64,000 nt of DNA from Nematostella vectensis (taxonomy: Eukaryota > Cnidaria > Anthozoa > Actiniaria > Edwardsiidae). Shown piece by piece: positions 12,001-24,085 of this stretch. The DNA is taken from positions 14,750,442 to 14,814,441 of the forward strand of contig NC_064045.1 of the NCBI RefSeq assembly GCF_932526225.1, read 5' to 3'. Numbering within the stretch: the first letter of the stretch is position 1; each line of letters begins with the position of its first letter. The notes beneath the pieces were generated by a model. That model had not been told where the DNA came from. It made no database searches and saw nothing but the letters and a program-made list of their open reading frames with translations. The position numbers were made by a program, and so were the translations under genes.

Positions 12001-15000
12001 TGCAAGTATATATTTAATCACCGGGGCCGGGCTGTCAATTGACTGGTGCATTATTTGCGGATACCTGTAATGCGTTATCGAGAACTGCCTCTAATAATGA
12101 TGAAGCAGAGTTCAGACATTTTAAAAGTTATTTGTTTATGCAAATTGCCTCTTAGTCGTCGCCTTTGAAGTATGGATTGTACCCTATGCTGTGCTGCTGC
12201 CGTCACCTAATACTGTTTGTTCTCCGATTTAAAGTTTCTACCTTTCAGTTTAGGACGTGCTTGAAAATTACCCCGTGTAGCTGGGGATGTTAAAAGTTTT
12301 AGAATATACTTCACCTGAATTATATTTTAATTGAGATTTGAGGAGCTCGTTCTGCGTCGTCGCTCAGAAAGATGCATGCATGGCTGATATACCCAAAGGG
12401 ATAAACAATCACACCGATGTTCTAGAAAAAATCCTTTTCAAATATGTGGTTTTGGTTTCTAACTGCTAGAACCATGGGAGTAATGGCCTTATCAAAATTT
12501 CTGTACAAATGATGTTGATGATATTAAAGTATATTATCCAGACAAGCTTTAATACACTTTATTTTCATGCACGATCAGAGGGGGTGCTTCATCTCTTATA
12601 AAGGAATCCAAAAATGCTATGCATATACAATGCATAAATATGATACCTGCGCACAACCCTCAGCCGCGCGTGAAAGTATATATGCAACCATGGGCTCATA
12701 GATAGTGATGACTAAAATAGAAATTTAGCCTAAATCCGCTAAATAGCGCAAAAATCGCTGTAAGTTTTTTTTGACGTATTTCCAGCCCTACTCTGTATTT
12801 TCTATGCAGAAAATAGGTAATTTTTATTTTTTTGTTATTAACATATCCCCCCCTTACTATTAGGTTCTGTTTCGGTTCTGTTTAGGTTCTAAGAAATTTT
12901 AGGTTCTAGGATCACCACGGTTCTTAATTTGACCTCCATTTAATATTTGCAATGGTAGTCTTGATCATTTGTTGTTTTTAAAAAAGAAGCCAATTCGAGC
13001 AAAATTCTTCCAACTGCCGTCGACTTAGTTTGATCAAAATTGTAGTTCCATGAGTCACGATCGATCAACAAGCTCACACTTAAGCTATATAATACTAAGT
13101 ACACGGAAGTAAGTCTTTTACCAGACGGCGCATACAATTTATAGAATGACTTTTACTTAAGTATAGTAACGTTACACGCTGACTTTCACTTAACACGTTT
13201 CACCTTGCTTTTATAGATAGAGCTCATAAAAAATAAATGCAATACATAATTGAGTTAATTCATTTATTTATTGACTTATCGGGTTATATCCTTATCGTAT
13301 ACTATTTAGAAATCTACAAAACTGCAAGTATATATTTAATCACCGGGGCCGGGCTGTCAATTGACTGGTGCATTATTTGCGGATACCTGTAATGCGTTAT
13401 CGAGAACTGCCTCTAATAATGATGAAGCAGAGTTCAGACATTTTAAAAGTTATTTGTTTATGCAAATTGCCTCTTAGTCGTCGCCTTTGAAGTATGGATT
13501 GTACCCTATGCTGTGCTGCTGCCGTCACCTAATACTGTTTGTTCTCCGATTTAAAGTTTCTACCTTTCAGTTTAGGACGTGCTTGAAAATTACCCCGTGT
13601 AGCTGGGGATGTTAAAAGTTTTAGAATATACTTCACCTGAATTATATTTTAATTGAGATTTGAGGAGCTCGTTCTGCGTCGTCGCTCAGAAAGATGCATG
13701 CATGGCTGATATACCCAAAGGGATAAACAATCACACCGATGTTCTAGAAAAAATCCTTTTCAAATATGTGGTTTTGGTTTCTAACTGCTAGAACCATGGG
13801 AGTAATGGCCTTATCAAAATTTCTGTACAAATGATGTTGATGATATTAAAGTATATTATCCAGACAAGCTTTAATACACTTTATTTTCATGCACGATCAG
13901 AGGGGGTGCTTCATCTCTTATAAAGGAATCCAAAAATGCTATGCATATACAATGCATAAATATGATACCTGCGCACAACCCTCAGCCGCGCGTGAAAGTA
14001 TATATGCAACCATGGGCTCATAGATAGTGATGACTAAAATAGAAATTTAGCCTAAATCCGCTAAATAGCGCAAAAATCGCTGTAAGTTTTTTTTGACGTA
14101 TTTCCAGCCCTACTCTGTATTTTCTATGCAGAAAATAGGTAATTTTTATTTTTTTGTTATTAACATATCCCCCCCTTACTATTAGGTTCTGTTTCGGTTC
14201 TGTTTAGGTTCTAAGAAATTTTAGGTTCTAGGATCACCACGGTTCTTAATTTGACCTCCATTTAATATTTGCAATGGTAGTCTTGATCATTTGTTGTTTT
14301 TAAAAAAGAAGCCAATTCGAGCAAAATTCTTCCAACTGCCGTCGACTTAGTTTGATCAAAATTGTAGTTCCATGAGTCACGATCGATCAACAAGCTCACA
14401 CTTAAGCTATATAATACTAAGTACACGGAAGTAAGTCTTTTACCAGACGGCGCATACAATTTATAGAATGACTTTTACTTAAGTATAGTAACGTTACACG
14501 CTGACTTTCACTTAACACGTTTCACCTTGCTTTTATAGATAGAGCTCATAAAAAATAAATGCAATACATAATTGAGTTAATTCATTTATTTATTGACTTA
14601 TCGGGTTATATCCTTATCGTATACTATTTAGAAATCTACAAAACTGCAAGTATATATTTAATCACCGGGGCCGGGCTGTCAATTGACTGGTGCATTATTT
14701 GCGGATACCTGTAATGCGTTATCGAGAACTGCCTCTAATAATGATGAAGCAGAGTTCAGACATTTTAAAAGTTATTTGTTTATGCAAATTGCCTCTTAGT
14801 CGTCGCCTTTGAAGTATGGATTGTACCCTATGCTGTGCTGCTGCCGTCACCTAATACTGTTTGTTCTCCGATTTAAAGTTTCTACCTTTCAGTTTAGGAC
14901 GTGCTTGAAAATTACCCCGTGTAGCTGGGGATGTTAAAAGTTTTAGAATATACTTCACCTGAATTATATTTTAATTGAGATTTGAGGAGCTCGTTCTGCG

Positions 15001-15348
15001 TCGTCGCTCAGAAAGATGCATGCATGGCTGATATACCCAAAGGGATAAACAATCACACCGATGTTCTAGAAAAAATCCTTTTCAAATATGTGGTTTTGGT
15101 TTCTAACTGCTAGAACCATGGGAGTAATGGCCTTATCAAAATTTCTGTACAAATGATGTTGATGATATTAAAGTATATTATCCAGACAAGCTTTAATACA
15201 CTTTATTTTCATGCACGATCAGAGGGGGTGCTTCATCTCTTATAAAGGAATCCAAAAATGCTATGCATATACAATGCATAAATATGATACCTGCGCACAA
15301 CCCTCAGCCGCGCGTGAAAGTATATATGCAACCATGGGCTCATAGATA
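6088..15348. repeat. Seven-copy tandem array of a 1,322-1,324-bp unit
   Basis: Seven nearly identical units follow each other without spacers; equivalent positions fall at 6326, 7649, 8972, 10295, 11618, 12940 and 14262. Every internal junction joins the right edge (GGCTCATAGATAG) to the left edge (TAGTGATGACTAAA) through a shared TAG. Each unit contains a lone right end of a Harbinger-like MITE (unit 1, 6731-6759) and ends with about 15 bases of the terminal repeat of the 1.1-kb element. A 65-codon minus-strand frame exists in every unit but is altered in the single unit of copy 2 (near 34100-34280), so I do not call it a gene. Units 1-2 and 6-7 share private variants. Confidence 0.97.
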
Positions 15349-15369
15349 GGGGCGTCACTCTCCAGTATT
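15333..15369. mobile_element. Left end of the 1.1-kb TIR element (copy 1), split by a retrotransposon
   Basis: This end carries GGGGCGTCACTC and is the inverted partner of 25500-25527 (GAGTGACGCCCC...GAGCCCCTG). The two ends are 10 kb apart because the Ngaro/DIRS composite lies between 15370 and 24469. In copy 2 the same element is uninterrupted (36814-37907). Confidence 0.8.
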
Positions 15370-15846
15370 CTGTGCTTAGTCTCTGCGGTCCTTCGCACAG
15401 AAAATGTTTATATTGTATATTCTACATAAACAACACACAAGGTGTGAGGAGTGACGCGTACCAATTTATTGGAGACGATATTACAAGTATAGATGTAATG
15501 TAAAATATACAAACATGTTCATGTATCAACTAGCAGAAGACTGGGGAAAAACAACCCCGGAAAAAACGACGCGTTATGCAAACTGGTAAGGTCAAGTGAA
15601 AGACGAATGTAATTAGCTAAATATATAGGCATGAGTGAACCTCTAGGGAACGCGCAAGGCGCGAATTCCGAATGCCCAACATAAACACATTTCTGTGCTT
15701 AGTCTCTGCGATCCTTCGCACAGAAAATGTTTATATTGTATATTCTACATAAACAACACACAAGGTGTGAGGAGTGACGCGTACCAGTTTAGGTCAAGCA
15801 ACAAAGATCTGGTGAGAAAAATGGTGGTATAAGTAAATTGAGTTGA

Positions 15847-16480
15847 TTACAAACATATAGAGCAGGTGACTAAGAGCTGATTTTGAAGATTCATACGACA
15901 GTACAAATATTTAGCGGTGTCTTTCTTCCGCCTACCATGTTGTTTGATGATTTGGTGTGAAACGTTATTACTTGCAGAAGCAGATGCTCCGCCTATTCTC
16001 AAAGAATGTAAGCCAATACTACCTGGGAGTACGCCTATAGCGCGGAACTTGGCAAGGACCGTTTCCATGAGCCTAGAATAAGAAAGTTGGGTGCCAGTTT
16101 TTGTAACTGGCTTACGATCCCTGCGCTTGCAGCCTCCAAAAATACAACGCAAAAATTTGCTTTCACATGGGTTGACAGCGCCACAAGCGTTATGAAAGTA
16201 ATTTAGGCTATAGAAAGATTGCTGAATGGTAAATAAGGAACAACCCAACTGAACCAAAAATATAAAGGATCAGGCGAAATTAATGTCAGTGGCTGGGAAA
16301 TATCTAATCTCGGGAAAACTGGAACCCCAGCTTTTCCATTTTTTTTTTTTTGTTGAAATAACCAAAGTACGGCTTGAGGCTACTTGGAGACTTGGAATCC
16401 GAAATGATTCTGGGGATGCGCAAGGCGAGTTGGCTTAGTACTGGATCAGATGGTGCCATAGCTTCATGAAATCTAGGAAT
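15847..16480 (-). pseudogene. Ngaro-type tyrosine recombinase, degraded
   Basis: The C-terminal catalytic part is clear: HSLRIGGAS supplies the His-x-x-Arg box and KQHGRRKKDTAKYLY contains the HGR box and the nucleophilic tyrosine region. An upstream segment on the same strand (about 16480-16258) reads like the N-terminal core-binding part (LSQLALRIPRIISDSKS) but is separated by a stop. A run of about 14 A in the coding sense near 16340 probably causes a frameshift. The central region with the first catalytic Arg looks deleted between NPCESKF and GTQLSYSRL. In Ngaro and DIRS elements this enzyme integrates the circular or linear DNA copy. Confident in family, certain it is inactive. Confidence 0.75.
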
Positions 16481-16559
16481 TGTAAATAATAAGACAGATG
16501 GTTAACATGGTACAGGTTTTATTGGCTCAAAATGAAGTCTAAATAGTAACACTATGTAC

Positions 16560-16830
16560 AGAAAAATATTAAGAGATAATCAATCGCTACAAAGCGTTCG
16601 TTACTCTCTATAAAGCGTTCGTTACTCGCTATAAATCGTTTGTTCTTTGCTATAAAGCATCCATTCATCGCTATAAAGCGTTCATTTATCGCTATAAAGC
16701 ATTCATTTATCGCTATAAAGCGTTCATTTATTGCTATAAAGCATTCATTTGTTGCTATAAAACGTTCATTCATAGCTATATATGAAGTGTTCTTTATCGC
16801 TATAAATAATCATTATTAGCTATAAAGCTT
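16560..16830. repeat. 21-bp minisatellite between RT and recombinase
   Basis: About 12 units of CTATAAAGCGTTCATTTATCG type, period about 21 bp, with CGTT/CATT alternation. A seven-residue repeat frame on the minus strand is only the translation of the repeat. It lies inside the Ngaro element, in the space between its two enzyme genes. Confidence 0.85.
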
Positions 16831-16866
16831 ACTATTCTTTACTTGGTAAGCAACATTCATGTTCAG

Positions 16867-18711
16867 CTATGGAGCATTGGTGATCCTAGTTGATAAGGAA
16901 AACCTAGCGTCTAGGTAAACAACTAAGACTGGAGACATAAAGGAATGCATACCAAAAATGGTAGGAAAATTAAGATGGGTGCTGTGAAAAATCCCAGTAG
17001 GATCCGAAAATTCAATAATTTGAAAAACTGAATGTCTAGGGTCTCCGGAAGGAAAAAGAAAAGGCCAAAAGCTAGCAGAAGTCCACTTGGGAACAATGAT
17101 AACGCCTGTCGCACCAGACACTTCTAAGTGACTGATAGCACGTGAAACTAGATACACGGGTGGTACCAAATAGTTATTAACGCCTTCCCAAGAAGTAGAA
17201 AAGGCGTCTACACCTTCACAACCAGGACACCAAAACTTGGAGTAGAAACGTGCGCACTTATTTGTGAGTGAAGATGCGAAACGGTCGATTTCGAACGGCC
17301 CGAAGAGCTTACTAACGTGGGAAAAGAATGTTTGAGAAATAGCCCAGTCATCATAGTCAACAATACGACTTATGGAATCGGCATATTCATTAAGCGAACG
17401 AGGGATCCACTCGACTTCAAGAAAAATGTTGTGAAGAAAACAATACTCCAGAATCTGAAGCGCTAACGAGTGGAGACGTAACGAGTTACTTCCCCTAGCT
17501 GTGATAATAGCAGCATTGCGGTTATCTGTAAACACTTTGACAGTTTTACCAAGAAGACAGTGCCTACACGATCTGAGGCCGTATAAAATTGCGAGTAACT
17601 CTCTGGCATTGCTGTCTAGATTAACCTCTAAAGTAGAGAAAGCACGGAAGTATAAATCAAATTCTTCTGAATCAATTTGTCTTACACATCCTCCACAGGA
17701 CAACGCGCTGGCGTCGGAATAAACAATAGTTGTAGGTATTGAGTACTCTGTTAGGGCACGCCCATTGAGCTTATTACAGTTATCGAGCCAAAACTCGATT
17801 TCTCTAGAACACTCTAAAGAGTATTTGTATGCAGAAAAATCAAATATAAGATCCCATTGATCACCGTGTAGCTTGACAAAAGACTGCAAAAACTTGGACA
17901 TGAGGAAAGCAATGTTCCCGACTCCCATTTCAAGAGAGACGATTTTCCCCGTAACAGAAGCGACTTCACGAGGGGTAACAAATGGGAACTTAGCTCTGAG
18001 AGAATTGAGTGCTTTAATAAGGCCATTGATGCGCCTAATAGGAATAGAAACTACATTAGAGTCAAGATCCCAAAGTACCCCAAGCCACTCTAAGGATTGC
18101 TGAGGAATCCAGACAGACTTTTGATCGTTAATAACCACGCCTGCTGAAGCGAGGTCTTGTTGGATTATGCAAGACGCGCGCTGTGCTTGAATAAAGGTAG
18201 GAAGGCAAACAACTCCATCGTCTAAATAAAGAACGATGGGAATACCTTGAGAACGCCAGTGCCGAACTAAGGGACAAAACAATTTAGTGAATAAATAAGG
18301 CGCAGAGGCTAAGCCAAAAGGCAAGACTGTAAAAACAAAATATATCGGGAATGGTGAATTAAGGAGAGGCCATTGAAAACCAAGAAAAATACAAAAATTC
18401 CGGGCAAATATTGACATGATGGTAACCAGATTTCATGTCAAATTTTAACATGTAACCAGAAAGATGAATATAATTCAGAAAAGTACGAGCGACATAAGGC
18501 GGGCGGTTGACTTCAAGTACAGAACGTGCTTGAATGAGATCCAAAATGGCTTGATCAACAAAATCAGAATGGGCGAGTGACGACTTATTATTGGGTAAGA
18601 CAACACTAGAGGGATATTTCTCAAAGGGAATTCTATAACCACTACAAATAACATCTAAAATCCAATTGGATGCATCGATGCTAACCCAAAAAGGTGCGTG
18701 AATCTTAAGTC
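16867..18711 (-). pseudogene. Ngaro-type reverse transcriptase / RNase H polyprotein
   Basis: The main open frame is 18417-16867. A preceding frame (about 18711-18359) holds the N-terminal RT part, including motif A (LKFDMKSGYHHV) and the typical upstream FWVSIDASNW, so there is one frameshift near 18418. The RT continues with LPFGLASAPYLFTKL and the catalytic VLYLDDGVV. RNase H follows with VYSDAS, the Glu in NARELLAIL, VFTDNRNAAI and a late Asp in NEYADSISRI, so all four acidic positions are present. The C-terminal region (DRFASSLTNKC ... DAFSTSW) is the conserved tail found after RNase H in DIRS/Ngaro proteins. With only one break this gene decayed far less than the recombinase of the same element. 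Confidence 0.85.
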
Positions 18712-19514
18712 TATCCTTGACTGACGCTATACTTTAAATCCCTAAGATACGAAGGCTCATTGGCGACTTGGCTGGGGAGGGAATGTTGTTGTGCTGGTTG
18801 AGGCGAAATGTTGTTTGCCAAGTCGTACGGGGCAATCGCGCCACCAGTGTGAGGGCGAGCCACAGTATCTACATGGAGCGGATCGGGAGCTGGAGTATTG
18901 GCCTCCGAACTCGCAATGGTTGTAGTAAGGTCTGGAAGGCGGTTGCTGTCCGTCACTTGTGTAGGTTGATTGCCATGGTTGGTAGGAGGACTAAGGTCTA
19001 TATTGAGAACCTCGGAAATTTCTGCCTTGAAGATTTTCCACATTTCTCCTACGTCGAATTTTCTCTTGATCCTTCAAAACCGGTTTTTCTGCAGACTTAA
19101 ACTTTTTATCGTCTTCTTCTCCCAAAGAAATCAGGTTTGACTCGTAGTGCTTCACAGTTAACCAGCCTCCCTCGGAAGAATCGGCTGAACGTATTTTTCT
19201 GTTTCTTTCCTTTAGCAGGTTTATTGCTTCTTCCAGGACTAATAGGGCACTTGGATTAGAAGTAATGAGCTCTTTGAGTACTTAAGCTTTTCGATTACTT
19301 CTCGATTGAATTTATAATTTCTGTCGTCGCCGGGATGTTTTAACGTGATTTGGCTGAGCTCCTTCACTTGCTTTGACGTAAAAAGAGCCTCGTCGGCAGA
19401 TTCCTTGGCTTTGTGGAAATCAGAAAGTATTTTGTTCTGATGTGAGGACAGTTCATCAAGAACAAATTTCTTAAAATCGGATAAGTCTTCCTTAGAAGCA
19501 GGTTCGTCTCCCAT
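18711..19514 (-). pseudogene. Ngaro-type ORF1 (Gag-like), fragments
   Basis: A frame starting with Met at 19514 (MGDEPASKEDLSDFKKF) runs to 19239. It is rich in charged residues with a probable coiled coil (VLDELSSHQNKILSDFHKAKE). A second frame, 19043-18711, is proline- and glutamine-rich. Their place upstream of RT on the same strand is that of Gag in Ngaro elements; they share no recognisable catalytic motif. The fragments are out of frame with each other. Assignment rests mainly on position. Confidence 0.55.
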
Positions 19515-20099
19515 AATCGCACGCCGAAACAACGACGCGTTATGCAAACTGGTAAGGTCAAGTGAAAGACGAATGTAATTGGAAATTAAACGAGACTTAC
19601 CTGGAAATCGAAGTTTGATTGTGATTCTATGAGTCATCAGTAGGGAGTGGTACGAGAGAGCGTAGCGCCAAGCATCAATCAGGTTTTAGAGTGCACAATA
19701 ATCGCCTCAATAACTACAGAGCCAATACCCAGAGGGTGGGGCATAACAAGGGTGGGCGTACCACTCCCTACACTCCCGGCTGATGACTCATAGAATCACA
19801 ACCAAACTTCGGCTTCCAGGTAAGTCTCGTTTAATTTCCAATTCTATTTCGTCATCAGCCTAGGTCGTGAGGGACTGGTACGAGATTTCAGAGCAGTTAT
19901 TGAGGCATCGTTGAAAAATAAGATGCGGGAACAGATGTTACCCATGATGCAACAGTACCGGACATTAATAACACAACCAGTCTGTGCAAAATTCACTTCA
20001 ATAAAACAGTGGTTATAACAACAAGCGGGATGTACATTATACAACATCTAGGCTGTAGATCCATAAACAATAAAAATGTGGTAGCATGTTTCACATTAC

Positions 20100-21209
20100 T
20101 TACTTATGTTGACCTCCTAGGGGAAGTATAGCGCTACCAAAGTTGAAGGTGCGCTCCGTAGGCTTGTGATAAAAACGCTGAAATGTCTTATCGCTAGACC
20201 AGCCTGCCGACTTCATGATATCTTGGATGTTAACCTCTCTGTTTGCCAAGAACGATGTGGATGCGGCTCTGGTGCTATGAGCTTTGAACTGAGAAACATC
20301 AACACCTGCTGAAGCGAGCACTGCTTTGCACCACCTCGATATGGTATCCGTACTTGCAGGGCCATGAGGCTTTGCATGACATAAAAGTAGTTGCTTGCAA
20401 TTATTACGTAGGTTTTCAGTTCATAGGAGGTATTCCTTTAAGTACTTCATTATGCATAGTTTCTTATCTTCTGGGTATGCCAGAAAAACAATAGGAGCAA
20501 TGTGGTGCACTGTCCGAGTTTGTTTAATCTTCTCGGTTACTGTGAAGGTACAGCTAGAGTCAGACAGTTTCATATTTTCCAGAGAAAACAACGAGATCGT
20601 CTGGCATCTCTGTCCACTCAACAAAATTAGCAAAAATGTAAGCTTCAAGGTCAATTCCTTTAAAGTAAGGGATGTAACAATTTCGCCCTTGCGAAACCAG
20701 TCTAGGACAACACTCAAGTCCCAAGTAGATACGTAGCGTGGGAGGGCAGGCTTAAGTTCAAAGATGCCCTTCATAAATGTCTTAACGATAGGTAACTGTC
20801 CAAATGGCACCGATGATGATGCATCAAGCTGCAGAATGGAGGACAACATGCTTCGGGCTGTATTGACAGAGCCATACGACAACCCTTGTTCATGTAGCAT
20901 GGAGGGAAAATCAAGGGCAAATGACAATTTGGGCGAGATTACGTCACATTTTCTCTCTTTGCAGAACTGGAGCCACTTTTTTAAATGAGTCTGATATTGT
21001 GATGTAGTCCCTTCCCTCCAAGCTGAAGTTATAATCTTCACAGATCGCTCTGTAAATCCTAGTCCAGTCAGTTGTTGCCGGACAATAGACAGATAAGAAG
21101 GGTCAGTTTCTTGTGCAGTGGGTACCAAGTCTGGCTTGGCCAGAACAGAACAACCATCACTCCCATCGCTTTGTCTTGGATGATTTTCTGCAAAACCTTT
21201 GAGATGCAA
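20100..21209 (-). pseudogene. DIRS1-type tyrosine recombinase with a single stop
   Basis: The N-terminal frame (21209-20421) includes the core-binding domain (WREGTTSQYQTHLKKW) and catalytic Arg I in LLSGQRCQTI. It ends at one TGA near 20420 and stays open in the same frame down to 20100. That part has the second box AHSTRAAS (His-x-x-Arg) and a nucleophile region KSAGWSSDKTFQRFYHK. All catalytic residues are therefore still encoded. The stop would fit a CGA to TGA transition, the expected product of CpG methylation and deamination. The total is about 370 codons, normal for the family. The start of this frame overlaps the end of the RT polyprotein (21209 versus 21068), as in other DIRS elements. 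Confidence 0.88.
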
Positions 21210-22775
21210 CTGAAAGGTGGAAAGCAGTAGAATTTCTCATCAGACCATGAAATGGTAAAGGCATTTATGAAAGAGGCCTCTGGGTCTGGTCGATAAGAAC
21301 AGTAGGCATCAAACTGCTTATTAAGCCTAGAGGCAAATAAGTCAATTTCTGGTTTGAAATTTCGATTGCTCAATGCCATGTCTAAATTATCTCGGTTAAG
21401 CATCCATTCGGTATCTTGTGAATGGAAATGCCTGGATTCTCTGTCTGCCTCATGATTATCAACTCCAGGAATATGAGCTGCTGTTATCCAAAGCATATTG
21501 TGTGAAATGAAAAATTCCCAGATTTGAACTACGAGTGCATTGCATTCTTTGTTGTGGCATGTACCCATGTTATTTATAAGGGCCACTGCAGTGGTATTAT
21601 CTATCATAAGCTTAATATGTTTGCCTGCCAATGAGGCATGGAAACATTTCAAAGCAAAGAAGGCTGCAAGAAGCTCCAAATAATTAATATGCTGCTCACT
21701 CTCAGGGGTACCACCTTCCGTCAGTTTTGGTGTCGGCCATTACAGCGCCCCACCCTTGAAGCGAGGCATCTGAGTAAATGGTAATGTCTATTGGAGGGCG
21801 ATTAATATCATTGAAGCTAATGTCAATATTGTTAACACACCAATCTAATTCAGCCATTCCCTGACTAGAAATTATCATAGAGGACTCAAAATTTCCTTTT
21901 GAAATCAAGGGCATGGGCCTTCTCCATTTCCAGATTTCTGTAATATAAGCCTCCATATTTAACTCCTGGGAGGCTGGAAATAATGTGCCCTATAGCTTAG
22001 CAATGGCTTGGATTTTTACTATCCGCGTTTTGATGAGTTCAACCAAGAGCATCTTAATTTTGGTTCTCTTTTCCTCTGTGAGTCTTACTGTCATAGACAT
22101 GGAATCTATGAGAAACCCCAAAAATGTAATCTGCTGACTAGGTATTAAAGAAGACTTTTCTGGGTGTATCACAAAGCCAAGACTTTCAAACATTTCAATA
22201 GAGTCAATGACACTTCGTGTGCATGCCTCTAATGTCTGACCCTGTATGTAGAGGTCATCAATATACCCTGCTATGATATGGCCTTTGAGCCTTAGATGGG
22301 ATAAGGGTGGCTTTAACAATTTTGTAAAATTTCGTGGACATGTGCATAATCCATTTGGGAAAACAGAATATTTGTAGAGGATTCCATTATATTTAAACTT
22401 GAGAAACTTTTGAAACTCTGGATGTATATGTACACTGTAGTAGGCATCCTTGAGGTCAAGACTTGCCATCCAACAATTATGGGTTACTAGGTCCAAAATT
22501 GAATGGATAGATTCCATTTTGAAATGGGATGTTTCAATAAAGGAGTTCAACTTTTTTAAGTTTAAAATAAGTCTTACCTTTCCATCTTTTTTAGGGACTG
22601 TAAATATTGGGGATATAAATTCTCCCAACTCATGATCACATGGGATAATTGCACCTTTGTTCATAAGTGAGTTAATTTCTGCCTCTGCAAGGGCAACATG
22701 TTCTTTACATATAGAATTAGGAGGGTAAGATGACTGGACAGGCTCAGATTCAAAATCTATTGTCTCCCCGACCAC
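21068..22775 (-). pseudogene. DIRS1-type RT / RNase H / MT-like polyprotein
   Basis: RT lies in 22775-21990, with motif A in MASLDLKDAYYSV, the motif B region in VFPNGLCTCPRNF and the catalytic AGYIDDLYI. It is probably open further upstream than the first Met. RNase H begins in 21956-21702 (IYSDASLQGWGAV) and continues in 21679-21068 (Glu in MELLAAFFAL, MIDNTTAVALI, and an Asp in VDNHEADRES). The tail PEIDLFASRLNKQFDAY ... YCFPPFS is the region assigned to the DIRS methyltransferase-like domain. Breaks are near 21985 and 21700. Only a few indels separate it from a full frame, so the insertion is fairly recent. Confidence 0.87.
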
Positions 22776-22940
22776 TGTGTTTAGAATTTGAGGGTCAGAT
22801 GTTAACTCCTGCCATTGTGGTAAGAAACAGGATAACTGTCCACTTCTAAAATGCTCAACCTTTGTGTTAAGGTATTGTTTCAGAGTAGACTCAACATAAA
22901 TAGGAAAGAATGATATATTTACCTGTTTTTTTCAAATCCT

Positions 22941-24085
22941 TTAGTTCCTCGTGAACTTTTTCTTGGCTATGTTTGAGTTTGTTGAGATCGTCCGGGGAGG
23001 GTTGTAGCCCCTCCCCCTGCCTGGCAAAAAAGGCTTGTTTTGGGGGTAATTGTTCCCAGATCTAGCAGTCATATTGCTGCTCCTTTTAAAGGGCTTGGCC
23101 TCAGAACTCTTATTCATGATTTTGTTAGTCGTTTTGAGCTCTTGCAATGTTTTTGGTAAATCATTACCAAAGAGGAGTTGCCCAGGCTTACGAGACCTCG
23201 AACACAATGGCTTGAACTCAGGGTTTAAGTAGAATTTCATTAATTCCCTTCGCTTGTAAGATAATTCAGTGTTTACATGCCCTACAAGAGCCACAGCATC
23301 TGACAAAGGATTTATCAGCTCTTTGTAGTTAGGGATTGTTCTATGTTCCCTGTGCTCAAGCAATTTTTCAGTTGTGCAAATCATTGCAATTGATACCTTT
23401 ACTAAGGTGTCCTGCAGGGCTGATATTTAAGGTCAGAGCGTTTAGCAATTGTGTTAAGCTTACACCAGATCTCCTCATTTATTTTTGGACAAAGTACCTT
23501 GTCACAATTCGAGGGTTTTTTGAATTTTTTCAAGAGTTGTTTTCTTTGTTCTGTAGGCTACTCTATGTTAAAACTCTCATTAACCAATTCAGCTAATTTA
23601 GCTGACACTGGGGGGCCAGTATCCACTGAGCCACTTATACCTGATCTTATTTGGTCAAGCAAACTGTTGTTGTCACCCCCAACCTCGGACTCGTCTAGCT
23701 CAGAATTGAGCTCTAGTAACCCCTCATCGTTTTCAATGTCTCCGCCAAAGAGACTAACTTTATCATAATCTTCAGTGAGATTATTAGCGTCATGTTGACG
23801 TGAAGAACTTGCTTTCTGAGAAGCTTCTGGTTCTGGTTCCTCATCTGAGGAGGTTGGGCTTATTGCTCTCTGTGGAGCCGGGGGATTTGCCTTCGATCGT
23901 TTTGACCGTGGCTCGTGGTTAGGCGAGCGTGATCTCTTTTGGATCACAAGCTCTTTGAGCAGTTTATTACTACTCTGCATGCTAGCCTGCATGCTATTTA
24001 GGACGGCTACTAAGGAATTGGATCCTGTTTCTGCAGTAGAAGAAGTCGTTTCTTCGGTTTCCTTCGGGTCGTTTTGGTCGCCCAT
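22941..24085 (-). pseudogene. DIRS1-type ORF1 (Gag-like)
   Basis: The likely start is ATG at 24085 (MGDQNDPKETEE), just inside the right terminal repeat. The first frame (to 23558) is Ser/Glu-rich, with a basic patch KRSRSPNHEPRSKRSK that may bind nucleic acid. A second frame (23384-22941) ends in an Arg/Gly-rich stretch (LPGRGRGYNPPRT). Its position before RT matches Gag. At least one frameshift separates the parts (23558-23384). There is no zinc knuckle, which is usual for DIRS Gag. Confidence 0.65.

Noticed and set aside
6326-14459. A 65-codon minus-strand frame repeated in all seven array units
   Set aside because: It is identical only because the units are. The diverged unit at 34080-34280 has changes that are not frame-aware, and no domain is recognisable.
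16552-16773. Minus-strand frame with seven-residue repeats
   Set aside because: It is a translation of the 21-bp minisatellite, whose period is a multiple of three; composition is determined by the repeat.
17501-18103. Plus-strand frames opposite the Ngaro reverse transcriptase
   Set aside because: They lie antisense to a well-supported polymerase frame and show no motif.
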